NCBI GenBank assembly: GCA_017628395.1
Contig: JAGBZD010000035.1
Location: 1 to 51,803, forward strand
Length of the DNA: 51,803 nucleotides
DNA from: Paludibacteraceae bacterium
GTDB lineage: Bacteria > Bacteroidota > Bacteroidia > Bacteroidales > Paludibacteraceae
Direction: 5' to 3'
Within the stretch, counting starts at the first letter, position 1. Every line of letters begins with the position of its first letter. A program made the translations under genes and the position numbers. Under the pieces are notes generated by a model, which was not told where the DNA came from, searched no databases, and was given only the letters and a program-made list of their open reading frames with translations. Below, in pieces: positions 40,397-49,774 of the stretch.

Positions 40397-43300
40397 ATGC
40401 GTAAAACACTTTTCGCTGTATTCCTAACATTCGTTGCTCTGGTGGGTGCTACCGCACAGACACGATTGGTGGGTCGACTCGTATCAGTCGAGCAGCAAGC
40501 TATTGAAGGAGCCACTGTCACACTGGCTAATCAAGGTATCACTACTACTACCAACGACGAAGGTAAGTTCTCACTCACCTATCTCGAAGCATGGGACGAA
40601 GAAGTAATTGTAGAGGCATATGGCTATGTGTCCGACATTCTCTTGGTGCAATTGGTAGAAAACCAACTCACAGACCTTGGTGATATTACTCTGCAAACAG
40701 ACATCTCCATCGAGATGAAAGAGGAAGTAGTCCTCAACCTCTCTGAGATGGAACTCAACGACGACGAGGGCAAGAGCCAATCGATGGCATCGGCGTCCAG
40801 TGCCAGCCAAGATGTATTCAATGCTACCATCTCGTATGCATGGTCAAATGCACGCTATCGTGGTCGTGGATACGAGCAAATCTATGAGCAAAATTACATT
40901 GAAGGTATCTCATTCAACTCAGCAGAACGCGGACAATTCAACTTCTCTGCTATGGGTGGTCTGAACGATGCTACCCGCTATCGCGAAGTAGTAGAAGGCA
41001 TGGAAGCCAGCAACTTCACATTCGGTTCATGGGGAAAATCAACTAACTACATGCAATCAGCTACCAACTACGCACAAGGTTGGAAAGTGAGTTTGGCAGG
41101 AACCAACCGCAACTACAAAGGTGCTGCACGCGCTACCTACTCTACAGGTCTGATGGAGAACGGCTGGGCATTCACCGCACAGTTGGCATGGCGCTACACC
41201 CCATACATCGACATCAAGGGTCAGATTGGCGAAGGTATCAGTTACTCTTCTGTGGGCTACTTCTTCACCGCTGAGAAGCAATGGGGCAAAGACAAACGCC
41301 TCTCCCTCATCACCTTTGGTGCTCCTACCCGCCGCGGTCAGTCATCGGCACTCACACAAGAGACATACAACCTCACCAATCAATACAACAAGACCAGCTG
41401 GGGCTACAACAACTACAACCCATATTGGGGCTACCAAGACGGCAAAGTGCGCAACTCACGCATCGTACATAGCTACGACCCAACCGTGATTGCAAGCTTC
41501 GATTGGAAAATCAACGAGGAGAACTTCCTCAAAGCAGGTATTGGCTACCACTACAGCATGTACAGCAACTCTGCGCTGACTTTCTACAACGCTACCGACC
41601 CACGACCAGACTACTACCGCAACTTGCCATCCTTCCTCTGGGACGGACAGATTGACCAAAATGGCAACTGGATCTCTCACGACATGAATGGCAAACCATT
41701 GGGCGAAGGCGGCTATGTGAATGGTCAATATATAGGTCCTTCTGTAGATATGGATACCTACTCTACTCTCGTAGATTTATGGACCAACCGCGATGATAAT
41801 GCTACTCAAATCAACTGGGATGCACTTTACGCTGCTAACTATGCAAACAATGTCAACAACCCTACAGGTTCTGCACGCTATATTGTAGAGCGTCGTCACA
41901 ACGACATTCAAGAGGGTATGATCAACCTCAACTACCGCAACACCGCTGTGGATAACATGACCCTGACCGCAGGTCTGGAAGTGAAAGCCAGCCAAGGTAT
42001 CCACTTCAAGACGGTGGACGACCTCTTGGGCGGTAACCAATGGATTGATGTGGACCCATTCGCAGAGCGCGACATCAAGGAGTTGGCAACCAATATCGGT
42101 CTTACCCAAGCCGACATTGCGAATGTAAAGCAAAACGACTTGCGCAATCCTGATGCAAAGGTTACAGACGGCGGTCGCTTCGGCTACGACTACCGCATCA
42201 ATATGATGAATGTTAAGTTGTGGGCACAAAACGAGTGGAAATGGAACAGCGTAGATTTCTACTACGGTTTGCAACTCACCTACTCCAGCATCCAACGCAC
42301 CACCGACATGCTCAATGGTCGCGCTTGGTACTTGGCTAAGTTAAACCCTGACAATGCTACCTACTATTTGGCAAACCACGCAGCATCAGTACTTGCTGCT
42401 AATGGCGACTTCTCACAATTGCCAACACGATTGGCTGGTTACAACCACCATTTTGTTGACCCTGCTGTGAAAGTGGGCGCTACCTACAAAATCGACGGTC
42501 GCAACCAAGTCAAAATCAATGCAATGGCTGAAACCAAAGCTCCTCTCGGACGCGACGCATACATCTCGCCTCGCGTACATGACCGTGCTACTGAAGCCAT
42601 CTATCGCCACGACTATGCAGGCTACTATGCACAATATTACGGTACATCTTGGCTCCAAGAGTACTTCGGTGCGAGCCAAAAGATTGCAGGTGGTGACCTG
42701 ACCTATTCGTTCAACTATCCTATCGTTCGTGGTCGTGTAACAGGTTTCTTTACACAATTCTGGAACGGCACCGAGCTCAATGGCTACTACGACGACGAGG
42801 CACGCACCTTCGTTAACCAATCACTGACAGGCATCAACCGCCGCCATATGGGCGTAGAGGCAGCTGCCGCTGTGAAATTGGGTACATACTTCACCCTCAC
42901 AGGCGTATTAAGCGTTGGCGACTATAGCTACACCAGCAACGCACTCGCTATCACCTCTGCGGAAAATGGTATGGCATTGGCTGAAAATGCCGATGGTCCT
43001 CTCTACGAATTGCGCGATAGCGTACTCATCAAGGGATTGCATGTCGCTACAGGACCACAAGTGAACGCCAGCTTAAAACTGAGCTTCTTCCACCCTAAGA
43101 TGTGGTTTGCAGACATCACCGTGAACTATTTCGATTGGAACTACCTCGATTACGCACCAGCTCGCCGCATGAAAGGACTCTTCACAGGTGTTCGTGCTGA
43201 CGGAAGTCTTGTAAATGGTTGGTACGGAGATACATATACCAATGCTATCGCAAAAGATGCGGATGGCAATATCATGTACGACAAATACGGTGTACCTGAG

Positions 43301-43630
43301 TTGAACTATCCATATAATTTCCACTCTGCACAAGAATCATTGGTGGACGGCAATGTGCTGAATCGCTTCTTGGTGGATGTTAGTATCGGTAAACTCATCT
43401 ACTTGCCTAACCGTCAGTCAATCTCTATCAACTTGACTGTAAACAACCTCTTGAACAATACCCACTTCAAGACGGGTGGTTATCAACAAGCGCGCTTGCC
43501 TCGTCAAACTCGTCAAGGTGTAGATGATCGCGAGAACTCTGTTATCAGTCCGAACATTTACAAGTTCCCTGCTAAATACTACTACGCATGGGGAACCAAC
43601 TTCTATCTTAATATCCAATATAAATTCTAA
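40397..43630 (+). CDS. TonB-dependent outer-membrane receptor
   Basis: A 1077-residue outer-membrane protein. Signal peptide, then a carboxypeptidase-D regulatory-like domain (residues 23-100: RLVGRLVSVEQQAIEGATVTLANQGITTTTNDEGKFSL), a plug-like region, and a long beta-barrel ending in the aromatic strand NFYLNIQYKF. A canonical TonB box is not obvious. The next gene, a DUF5689 lipoprotein five bases later, is a usual partner. Substrate not readable; not a clear SusC by sequence. Confidence 0.9.
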   Translation: MRKTLFAVFLTFVALVGATAQTRLVGRLVSVEQQAIEGATVTLANQGITTTTNDEGKFSLTYLEAWDEEVIVEAYGYVSDILLVQLVENQLTDLGDITLQTDISIEMKEEVVLNLSEMELNDDEGKSQSMASASSASQDVFNATISYAWSNARYRGRGYEQIYEQNYIEGISFNSAERGQFNFSAMGGLNDATRYREVVEGMEASNFTFGSWGKSTNYMQSATNYAQGWKVSLAGTNRNYKGAARATYSTGLMENGWAFTAQLAWRYTPYIDIKGQIGEGISYSSVGYFFTAEKQWGKDKRLSLITFGAPTRRGQSSALTQETYNLTNQYNKTSWGYNNYNPYWGYQDGKVRNSRIVHSYDPTVIASFDWKINEENFLKAGIGYHYSMYSNSALTFYNATDPRPDYYRNLPSFLWDGQIDQNGNWISHDMNGKPLGEGGYVNGQYIGPSVDMDTYSTLVDLWTNRDDNATQINWDALYAANYANNVNNPTGSARYIVERRHNDIQEGMINLNYRNTAVDNMTLTAGLEVKASQGIHFKTVDDLLGGNQWIDVDPFAERDIKELATNIGLTQADIANVKQNDLRNPDAKVTDGGRFGYDYRINMMNVKLWAQNEWKWNSVDFYYGLQLTYSSIQRTTDMLNGRAWYLAKLNPDNATYYLANHAASVLAANGDFSQLPTRLAGYNHHFVDPAVKVGATYKIDGRNQVKINAMAETKAPLGRDAYISPRVHDRATEAIYRHDYAGYYAQYYGTSWLQEYFGASQKIAGGDLTYSFNYPIVRGRVTGFFTQFWNGTELNGYYDDEARTFVNQSLTGINRRHMGVEAAAAVKLGTYFTLTGVLSVGDYSYTSNALAITSAENGMALAENADGPLYELRDSVLIKGLHVATGPQVNASLKLSFFHPKMWFADITVNYFDWNYLDYAPARRMKGLFTGVRADGSLVNGWYGDTYTNAIAKDADGNIMYDKYGVPELNYPYNFHSAQESLVDGNVLNRFLVDVSIGKLIYLPNRQSISINLTVNNLLNNTHFKTGGYQQARLPRQTRQGVDDRENSVISPNIYKFPAKYYYAWGTNFYLNIQYKF

Positions 43631-43635
43631 GCGAT

Positions 43636-44781
43636 ATGAAAACAATGAAATTCATCATTCATCATTCAAAATTCATCATTGCAACTGCCCTCGTGGCATT
43701 GTGCGCCGCATGTACGCCTCCTGCTTTGGATGAGAGCAAATTGTTCCTCACCGATGCACAGGCTGAAGAAGTAATTGCACAAGGAAAATGCCTCACCATT
43801 GAGGAGTTCAAAGCTACCTATATGACCGAAGAAGGCAACTACTGCATGCCAGACCAGTACCGCCAACGCTCAAAAGCAGGTAACTACTACCTATTCTCCA
43901 TTGACACCATTCCGGTATCAGACACACCTATATATATACGCGGGCGCGTAACAACGGATGACTATGCAGGCAACTTCTACAAGACCCTGTGTATCCAACA
44001 AATGGTAGAAGGCAAACAACAAGCCCTTCGCCTGTCTGTAGATGCAGGTTCTATCGGTGGTATGTACCAATTGGGACAAGAGATTCTGATTCGCGTGGAC
44101 GGTCTGGCTATCGGTCGCTATGCCAACCAACCACAACTCTGCTTGCCATCCTATAACAACAATATCTATGCGAACAAAGCAGAAGAAAAAATAGGTTGGG
44201 CAGCAGGTCGTATTCCTTTTGCTATCTTCAAAGCGCGTACCCAATGCATCGGTATGCCAGATCAAAGCAAGTTGTATTACGAGACATTGGAAATCACCGA
44301 CTATAATCATATCCTCGGCTTGGAAGAAGCACGCAGTTGGGATGCTAAATTGGTGCGTATCAAGAATGTACACTTCACTGGACAATACTACAACAACGGT
44401 ACTCCTGCTAAATGTTCTACAGGCGATCCTGAGACCGACCAAAACGCCAATGTATTTGCGCCAACAACCAACAACTTGAACTTCCCTCAAGCGCGCGTGT
44501 TCTATGATAGTAACAACAATCACAGTGCTGTCTCTACATCAGAATATGCGAAGTATGCGCATTTCTATTTGCCAGCAGACAACTATTGGGGCGATATAGT
44601 GGGTATCCTTGGTTTCTACTACGACAATGGTTTGAAATACTCGCAATACCCACCTGCATCCGACGACTGGTCTATCAGCATCCGTTCGGTAGATGATCTC
44701 AGCTTGTTTGACGGTGACGAACACTGGTTGTATGATGCCAATGGCAACTACAAGCCAGGTTATGAGTACTCTAAAAACTAA
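43636..44781 (+). CDS. DUF5689 lipoprotein, partner of the receptor
   Basis: A 381-residue lipoprotein (lipobox CAAC near residue 26) with a DUF5689 domain: PIYIRGRVTTDDYAGNFYKTLCIQQM and RLSVDAGSIGGMYQLGQEILIRVDGLAIGRY. In Bacteroidota these accompany TonB-dependent receptors in uptake systems at the outer surface. Residues 4-16 (KFIIHHSKFIIAT) are encoded by an ATTCATCATT microrepeat, so the signal peptide itself seems to be made from the kind of short repeat found between genes. ATG 43636 or 43645 are both possible starts. Confidence 0.85.
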   Translation: MKTMKFIIHHSKFIIATALVALCAACTPPALDESKLFLTDAQAEEVIAQGKCLTIEEFKATYMTEEGNYCMPDQYRQRSKAGNYYLFSIDTIPVSDTPIYIRGRVTTDDYAGNFYKTLCIQQMVEGKQQALRLSVDAGSIGGMYQLGQEILIRVDGLAIGRYANQPQLCLPSYNNNIYANKAEEKIGWAAGRIPFAIFKARTQCIGMPDQSKLYYETLEITDYNHILGLEEARSWDAKLVRIKNVHFTGQYYNNGTPAKCSTGDPETDQNANVFAPTTNNLNFPQARVFYDSNNNHSAVSTSEYAKYAHFYLPADNYWGDIVGILGFYYDNGLKYSQYPPASDDWSISIRSVDDLSLFDGDEHWLYDANGNYKPGYEYSKN

Positions 44782-44822
44782 TCCCCGCCTTTACACCTTA
44801 CACTTTACACTATCAACCAATC

Positions 44823-45344
44823 ATGTCTTGGCTTGACATTCTCATCCTTCTACCCCTACTCATCGGCCTCATCAGAGGTCTGATGAAGGGGTTGATTGTA
44901 GAAATTAGTTCGATAGCTGCTATCATCTTGGGCTTCTTAGGTGCCAAATGGTGGAGTGCCGCTTTCGCCAGTTGGCTCATGCAGCAGTTCAACTGGAGCG
45001 AGACCGCCTGCATCGTAGTGGCATACGCCCTACTCTTTGCTGGTATCGCATTAGGACTCAACATCGTAGCACGACTGCTGTCCAAACTCTTCCAAAAGAT
45101 ACAATTAGGTTGGATCAATCGCCTATTGGGCGGCGTGTTTGGCACCGCCAAATGGGGCATCGTGATTGTGGCACTGGTGCTATGCGTGCACAACTTAGAT
45201 AAGCAATTCCAGTTCATCCAACCCGAACTGAGAGACAAATCCGTGGTGTACACCACCCTCACCCCCTACGCAGAACAAGCATGGGAGGAAATCAAAGCAC
45301 AAGTGGAAACGCAGAAAGAAGCACAAGACGATTCGAAATCGTAA
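44823..45344 (+). CDS. CvpA family membrane protein
   Basis: A 173-residue protein with four membrane helices and the CvpA pattern: WLDILILLPLLIGLIRGLMKGLIVEISSIAAIILGFLGAKW and GWINRLLGGVFGTAKWGIV. In E. coli CvpA affects envelope integrity and colicin V production. Preceded by a CTTTACACCTTACACTTTACAC microrepeat in the 40-base spacer after the DUF5689 gene. Confidence 0.88.
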   Translation: MSWLDILILLPLLIGLIRGLMKGLIVEISSIAAIILGFLGAKWWSAAFASWLMQQFNWSETACIVVAYALLFAGIALGLNIVARLLSKLFQKIQLGWINRLLGGVFGTAKWGIVIVALVLCVHNLDKQFQFIQPELRDKSVVYTTLTPYAEQAWEEIKAQVETQKEAQDDSKS

Positions 45345-45363
45345 CAAGAATAATAAACAATAC

Positions 45364-45422
45364 AAAAAAAGAGCGACATACCAAATGGTATATCGCTCTT
45401 TTTTGGGTGACTAGTGGGGTTC
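45364..45422 (-). repeat. Partial copy of the tRNA-His 3' end with its terminator
   Basis: The hairpin GAGCGACATACCA / TGGTATATCGCTC and the following GGGTGACTAGTGGGGTTC repeat the terminator and 3' terminal part of tRNA-His at 45550-45609, with only a change of the loop bases (AA versus TT). After 45422 the similarity stops. The 127 bases between the copies (45423-45549) hold a CCCTAAAAATC/GATTTTTTGGGG hairpin and another GGTTCGAACC sequence but no gene. Confidence 0.85.
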
Positions 45423-45549
45423 TCGTTCGGATTATGCTTGCACATAAGTTAGCGCTCACGCGCTAAAGGTGTGCCGCATATCCTCACTCTCCCTAAAAAT
45501 CATAGATTTTTTGGGGCCCTCATATTGGGTTCGAACCCTCATACTACTC

Positions 45550-45589
45550 AAAAAAAGAGCGACATACCATTTGGTATATCGCTCTTTTT
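45550..45589 (-). terminator. Terminator of tRNA-His
   Basis: Read on the minus strand, GAGCGATATACCA pairs with TGGTATGTCGCTC (one G-T-type mismatch), ending in a T-run directly after the tRNA. Confidence 0.75.
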
Positions 45590-45590
45590 G

Positions 45591-45664
45591 GGTGACTAGT
45601 GGGGTTCGAACCCACGACACTCGGAACCACAATCCGATGCTCTGCCAGCTGAGCTATAGCCACC
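45591..45664 (-). tRNA. tRNA-His (GTG anticodon)
   Basis: Full cloverleaf on the minus strand: acceptor GTGGCTA with TAGTCAC, D-arm GCTC...GAGC, anticodon loop with GTG, T-arm GTGGG-TTCGAAC-CCCAC. The extra G at -1 opposite C73, the identity element of tRNA-His, is encoded. CCA is not encoded. Confidence 0.97.
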
Positions 45665-45693
45665 ATATATGCCTTTGTTTCCAAAAGCGACTG

Positions 45694-45725
45694 CAAAGGT
45701 ACTGCTTTTTTTTGACATGACCAAA
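45694..45725 (-). promoter_or_regulatory. Promoter of tRNA-His
   Basis: Minus-strand TACCTTTG (45694-45701) and TTTG (45722-45725), 20-base spacer, about 30 bases before the tRNA. Confidence 0.8.
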
Positions 45726-45791
45726 TATTTTTGAAAAAAAATAGAAAAAACTATATTTATTCGTATTTTTTGTAATATTTTAGTACTTTGC

Positions 45792-45823
45792 ATTGCATAG
45801 TATTAGAAAAAGCAGTACCTTTG
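45792..45823 (+). promoter_or_regulatory. Promoter of the PepSY-like / PadR gene set
   Basis: ATTG at 45792-45795 and TACCTTTG at 45816-45823, 20-base spacer. Leader of about 85 bases. Confidence 0.75.
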
Positions 45824-45915
45824 CAGTCGAAAACAAAACAAAAAAGGCAATGGCACAGTTTTTGTCTATGACTAAAGAAAACAAACATAATATTCACCAC
45901 TTAATTATTACTACT

Positions 45916-46350
45916 ATGAAGAAAGCATTCGCCATCATGGCAACCCTATTCATCTCACTGACAGCATGCGCTAATCATGAGCATGCTATCGCTTATTCAG
46001 AACTACCTGCACAAGCACAAAGTTTCATTCAACATCATTTCAATGTGGCAGACATAGCATACATTGAAAAAGAAAGAGATGGTCTGTTATTTGAATTTAC
46101 CGTGTATTTGAAAAATGCAACTAAGATTGACTTCGATCAAAGCGGTAACTTAGAGTCTATCGATTGCGAGATTTATCCCATACCCGAGGGGATTATTCCA
46201 GAAGTGATTGCCAATTATCTCAAGCAACACTACTCCAATCATTTCGCAGTCAAGTATTCAATCAACCGACACACCATCGAAATCGAATTGGGCAACGGCT
46301 TGGAACTCCTCTTTGATTTGGAAGGAAAATTCCTACGCATAGATGACTAA
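45916..46350 (+). CDS. PepSY-like periplasmic/lipoprotein
   Basis: A 144-residue protein with a lipoprotein signal (lipobox LTAC) and a PepSY-like putative beta-lactamase-inhibitor fold: ELPAQAQSFIQHHFNVADIAYIEKERDG, FTVYLKNATKIDFDQSGNLESIDC, PEVIANYLKQHY. Such proteins are common in Bacteroidota and of unknown role. ATG 45916 chosen for the signal peptide; longer in-frame starts exist after the promoter (45850). Confidence 0.8.
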   Translation: MKKAFAIMATLFISLTACANHEHAIAYSELPAQAQSFIQHHFNVADIAYIEKERDGLLFEFTVYLKNATKIDFDQSGNLESIDCEIYPIPEGIIPEVIANYLKQHYSNHFAVKYSINRHTIEIELGNGLELLFDLEGKFLRIDD

Positions 46351-46374
46351 ACATACTATAAATAAAATACAACA

Positions 46375-46572
46375 ATGAAAAAACTGTATCGTTCTTCTAA
46401 CCGCATTTTGGCGGGTGTTTGTGGCGGAATCGCCGAGTATTTCAATGTAGATCCTACATTAATTCGCGTACTATACGCGGCATTAAGTATCTTTAGCGTG
46501 GGATTTCCTGGCGTATTGCTCTACATCATATTGATGATTCTGATGCCCAACTACGACCAAATTACGGATTGA
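46375..46572 (+). CDS. PspC domain protein
   Basis: 65 residues: KKLYRSSNRILAGVCGGIAEYFNVDPTLIRVLYAAL, then a membrane helix (FPGVLLYIILMILMP). PspC-type proteins belong to envelope stress responses. Followed by a PadR regulator and a head-GIN membrane protein, a recurrent Bacteroidota arrangement. Confidence 0.92.
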   Translation: MKKLYRSSNRILAGVCGGIAEYFNVDPTLIRVLYAALSIFSVGFPGVLLYIILMILMPNYDQITD

Positions 46573-46588
46573 TTAAAACAACAAAACT

Positions 46589-46912
46589 ATGCTCTCCAAT
46601 CTAAAAAGTCAAATGCGAAAAGGGCTATTGGAGTACTGTATCCTGTCCATCATTAGCCGCAGCGAGGCATATGCTTCCGATATTCTGGAAACACTAAAAA
46701 ATGCCGAACTGCTGGTGGTAGAAGGTACGCTCTATCCATTGCTTACCCGCATGAAGAATGAGGGATTGCTATCGTATCGCTGGCAAGAGTCCACAGGAGG
46801 ACCACCACGCAAATACTATACGCTGACCCCTGAAGGCGAACAACTACTCGCCCAACTCAACGAAGAATGGCAGTCTATCTGCCAAGCTGTCAACCAAATA
46901 ATAAACCAATAA
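46589..46912 (+). CDS. PadR family transcriptional regulator
   Basis: 107-residue winged-helix regulator: QMRKGLLEYCILSIISRSEAYASDILETL, LLVVEGTLYPLLTRMKNEGLLSYRWQES, GPPRKYYTLTPEGEQLL. Probably controls the PspC/head-GIN operon it belongs to. Normal length for the short PadR type. Confidence 0.93.
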   Translation: MLSNLKSQMRKGLLEYCILSIISRSEAYASDILETLKNAELLVVEGTLYPLLTRMKNEGLLSYRWQESTGGPPRKYYTLTPEGEQLLAQLNEEWQSICQAVNQIINQ

Positions 46913-46924
46913 TTCGACTCGATT

Positions 46925-48331
46925 ATGAACGAAACTCGTACAATCAACCTAAATGGATTGGTGTATCATATTGACACTGATGCCTATCAAACGCTAAAAG
47001 AATATCTGCAAGATATAGAAATGCGTTTACCCGCTAACGACCGTCAAGAAGTGATGGCGGACATCGAAGCACGCATCGCAGAACTCTTTCAAAAAGCGTT
47101 GTTCGCTAAGAACACACAAGTCGTTACCATGGAGATGGTACGCAGCATCCAATCGCAGATTGGCGCACCTACAGAGTTCGGCGAGAACCGCCGCCCGAAA
47201 GTGAAAGTAGATAAATCGCAAAACGCTGGTTGCGGACGCGTGCTGAGCATTGTACTCAATGTCATATTGGCGATATTGGCATTGCCCGTAATTATGTTCG
47301 GACTGATAGTGCTATTTGCGTTGATACTTACACTCTTTGGTGTGACCGTGGCTGGAACCACCACACTGGGAGCGATATTGCCTATTTATCCTGCCTTAGC
47401 AGATGTATTGTCGAATGGCAATGGTATCGTTATCCTGCTCATGCTGGTGACACTACTACTCATCGTGGTATTGCCCATCGTGATGATTGTGCATAGCATC
47501 GTTACCTATATGCGCACACGACGCGGGCCAAAAGCCCGTTTCTGGTGGATTACCATACTATTATGGATAGCATCAATCGTCTTTTGGGGTGCTTCGCTGC
47601 TGAGATTGTATCACTCATACGAGCATGCCCCTCAGATACTGAGTACGATGGCCATTGACGGTTTTGATGTGGACGATGCGGGTGTAGTCACTTCGGTGTT
47701 GCAGTTGGATGCATACCACAGCGTGGAACTCCGCGGAGCTGCAGAACTGCATCTGAGCCACGCCGCTACCGCTTCGACTACCTTGACCACGAACATGCTA
47801 CAATCAATGGTTAGTGGCGAGGAGAACTGGAAGGCAGAGGTAAGAGATAGCGTACTCTATATTGATGTCACCACACAAATACCTATCGAAGACATGATGC
47901 TGGATTTTTCCATTGCATCACCTACCCTACGCAAGATCACCGTATATGGTGCCAGCAAGATTGAGACCCCAGATGGTCATATGCTGCAACAACCCACCCT
48001 GACGCTCGACCTCAACGGAGCAGCCGAAGCCGATTTGCAATTGCAGGTCAATACCCTGACCGTAGATGCCAAGGGTGCCAGTTCGTTGGAACTGCAGGGC
48101 ACAGCAGAGTCAGCCCACATCACCATCGCAGGTGCAGGCGAATTGGATGCTGAATCCTTCGTGGTACAAGATATGCACATCAATTGCGCAGGAGCCAGCG
48201 TAGCAGAAGTACATGCGCAGCGTGAACTTTGGGCACAAGCAGCAGGTGCCAGCAAAATCACCTACAAAGGCAATCCCACTATCAAACAAAACATGGCCGT
48301 AGGCGGAAGCTTCATTAGAAAAGATAGATAG
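46925..48331 (+). CDS. Membrane protein with C-terminal head-GIN (DUF2807) domain
   Basis: 468 residues. N-terminal about 90 residues are soluble and partly PspC-partner-like (INLNGLVYHIDTDAYQTLKEYLQDIEMRLPANDRQEVMADIEARIAELF), then three membrane helices (residues 108-136, 165-195, 208-228) and a beta-helical DUF2807 domain (VLQLDAYHSVELRGAAELHLSHA, with repeated GAAEADL, GASSLEL, GAGELDA, GASVAEV turns). Part of a PadR-controlled envelope set; exact role unknown. Confidence 0.85.
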   Translation: MNETRTINLNGLVYHIDTDAYQTLKEYLQDIEMRLPANDRQEVMADIEARIAELFQKALFAKNTQVVTMEMVRSIQSQIGAPTEFGENRRPKVKVDKSQNAGCGRVLSIVLNVILAILALPVIMFGLIVLFALILTLFGVTVAGTTTLGAILPIYPALADVLSNGNGIVILLMLVTLLLIVVLPIVMIVHSIVTYMRTRRGPKARFWWITILLWIASIVFWGASLLRLYHSYEHAPQILSTMAIDGFDVDDAGVVTSVLQLDAYHSVELRGAAELHLSHAATASTTLTTNMLQSMVSGEENWKAEVRDSVLYIDVTTQIPIEDMMLDFSIASPTLRKITVYGASKIETPDGHMLQQPTLTLDLNGAAEADLQLQVNTLTVDAKGASSLELQGTAESAHITIAGAGELDAESFVVQDMHINCAGASVAEVHAQRELWAQAAGASKITYKGNPTIKQNMAVGGSFIRKDR

Positions 48332-48360
48332 AAGAAGTAGTTTCATACTATACATATAGG

Positions 48361-48398
48361 AAAATTGGGCTCAAAAGTAAACTTTCGCCCAATTTTCT
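48361..48398. terminator. Terminator after the head-GIN gene
   Basis: AAAATTGGGC and GCCCAATTTT form a 10-bp stem. Its T-side runs directly into the -33 box of the ffh promoter. Confidence 0.8.
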
Positions 48399-48428
48399 TG
48401 TATATGTGCGTTTTTTGTTGTACCTTTG
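48397..48428 (+). promoter_or_regulatory. Promoter of ffh
   Basis: CTTG at 48397-48400 and TACCTTTG at 48421-48428, 20-base spacer, short leader of about 18 bases. Confidence 0.78.
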
Positions 48429-48452
48429 TACGCTAAATTAAAATGGAGTACT

Positions 48453-49760
48453 ATGTTTGACAATTTATCAGAAAGATTAGAACGATCGTTTAAGATTCTC
48501 AAAGGTGAAGGTCGTATCACCGAAATCAATATTGCTGAAACCGTCAAGGATATTCGCAAAGCATTGCTTGAAGCCGATGTCAACTATAAGACTGCCAAGC
48601 AGTTTACGGATCAAGTCAAAGCCAAAGCATTGGGTCAAAATGTGATGACCGCTGTCCGTCCCGGACAACTCATGGTGAAGATTACCCATGACGAATTGGC
48701 TAATCTGATGGGTGGCGAAGCAGCAGACATCAATCTGAAAGGCTCTCCTGCCGTTATCCTCATGAGCGGTTTGCAAGGTTCGGGTAAGACCACTTTCTCC
48801 GCCAAATTAGCAAACTATCTCCAAACAAAGAAGAATAAGAAAGTCATGCTCGTGGCGTGCGATGTGTATCGCCCTGCTGCTATTGAGCAATTGCGCGTAC
48901 TTGGCGAACAAATCAACGCAAAGGTATATACGGGCGAAAGCGAAGCAAACCCTGTCATCAAAGCAGAGAAAGCCATTAAAGAAGCCAAAGTGTATGGCTA
49001 CGATGTAGTGATTGTGGATACCGCAGGTCGCTTGGCAGTGGATGAGCAGATGATGCAAGAGATTGCTGCTATCAAGCAAGCCATCACCCCACAAGAGACC
49101 CTCTTCGTGGTAGATGCCATGACGGGTCAAGATGCTGTAAACACCGCTAAGGAGTTCAATGACCGTCTGGACTTCGACGGCGTTATCCTCACCAAACTGG
49201 ATGGCGACGCGCGTGGTGGTGCCGCATTGAGTATCCGCTCGGTAGTGCAAAAGCCAATCAAGTTCATCGGTACAGGCGAGAAGATGGACGCACTGGATGT
49301 GTTCCACCCATCGCGTATGGCTGACCGTATCTTGGGTATGGGTGATGTGGTATCCCTCGTAGAGCGCGCACAAGAGCAATACGATGAGGAGGAAGCACGC
49401 CGCATTAGCAAGCGTATTGCGAAAAACCAGTTCGACTTCAACGATTTCCTATCACAACTCGCTCAAATCAAGAAGATGGGTTCGATGAAAGAACTCATGG
49501 GTATGATTCCGGGCATGGACAAAGCCCTCAAAGGCGTAGAAGTGAGCGATGATGCCTTCAAGCCTATCGAAGCCATCATTTCCTCTATGACCCCAGCCGA
49601 GCGTAGCAATCCTTCGCTACTCAACGGTAGCCGCAAGAATCGCATTGCCAAAGGCTCTGGCACCAGCATTGTGGAGGTAAACCGCTTCCTCAAGCAGTTT
49701 GAGCAAACCAGCAAGATGATGAAGAAGATGCAGCAGATGCAAGGTCTCCGCCGCCGCTAA
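48453..49760 (+). CDS. ffh: Signal recognition particle GTPase Ffh
   Basis: Binds signal sequences and 4.5S RNA and targets nascent membrane proteins to FtsY. N domain MFDNLSERLERSFKILKGEGRITEIN, G domain with LQGSGKTTFSAKLA, VACDVYRPAAIEQL, VDTAGRLAVDEQMM and LTKLDGDARGGAAL, and a methionine-rich M domain ending KMMKKMQQMQGLRRR. 435 residues. Start ATG 48453 matches the family N-terminus. Confidence 0.97.
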   Translation: MFDNLSERLERSFKILKGEGRITEINIAETVKDIRKALLEADVNYKTAKQFTDQVKAKALGQNVMTAVRPGQLMVKITHDELANLMGGEAADINLKGSPAVILMSGLQGSGKTTFSAKLANYLQTKKNKKVMLVACDVYRPAAIEQLRVLGEQINAKVYTGESEANPVIKAEKAIKEAKVYGYDVVIVDTAGRLAVDEQMMQEIAAIKQAITPQETLFVVDAMTGQDAVNTAKEFNDRLDFDGVILTKLDGDARGGAALSIRSVVQKPIKFIGTGEKMDALDVFHPSRMADRILGMGDVVSLVERAQEQYDEEEARRISKRIAKNQFDFNDFLSQLAQIKKMGSMKELMGMIPGMDKALKGVEVSDDAFKPIEAIISSMTPAERSNPSLLNGSRKNRIAKGSGTSIVEVNRFLKQFEQTSKMMKKMQQMQGLRRR

Positions 49761-49774
49761 ACCACCGCTACACC

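Noticed and set aside
45423-45549. A second tRNA suggested by GGTTCGAACC at about 45529
   Set aside because: No acceptor, D-arm or anticodon arm can be built around it; only a T-arm-like palindrome is present.
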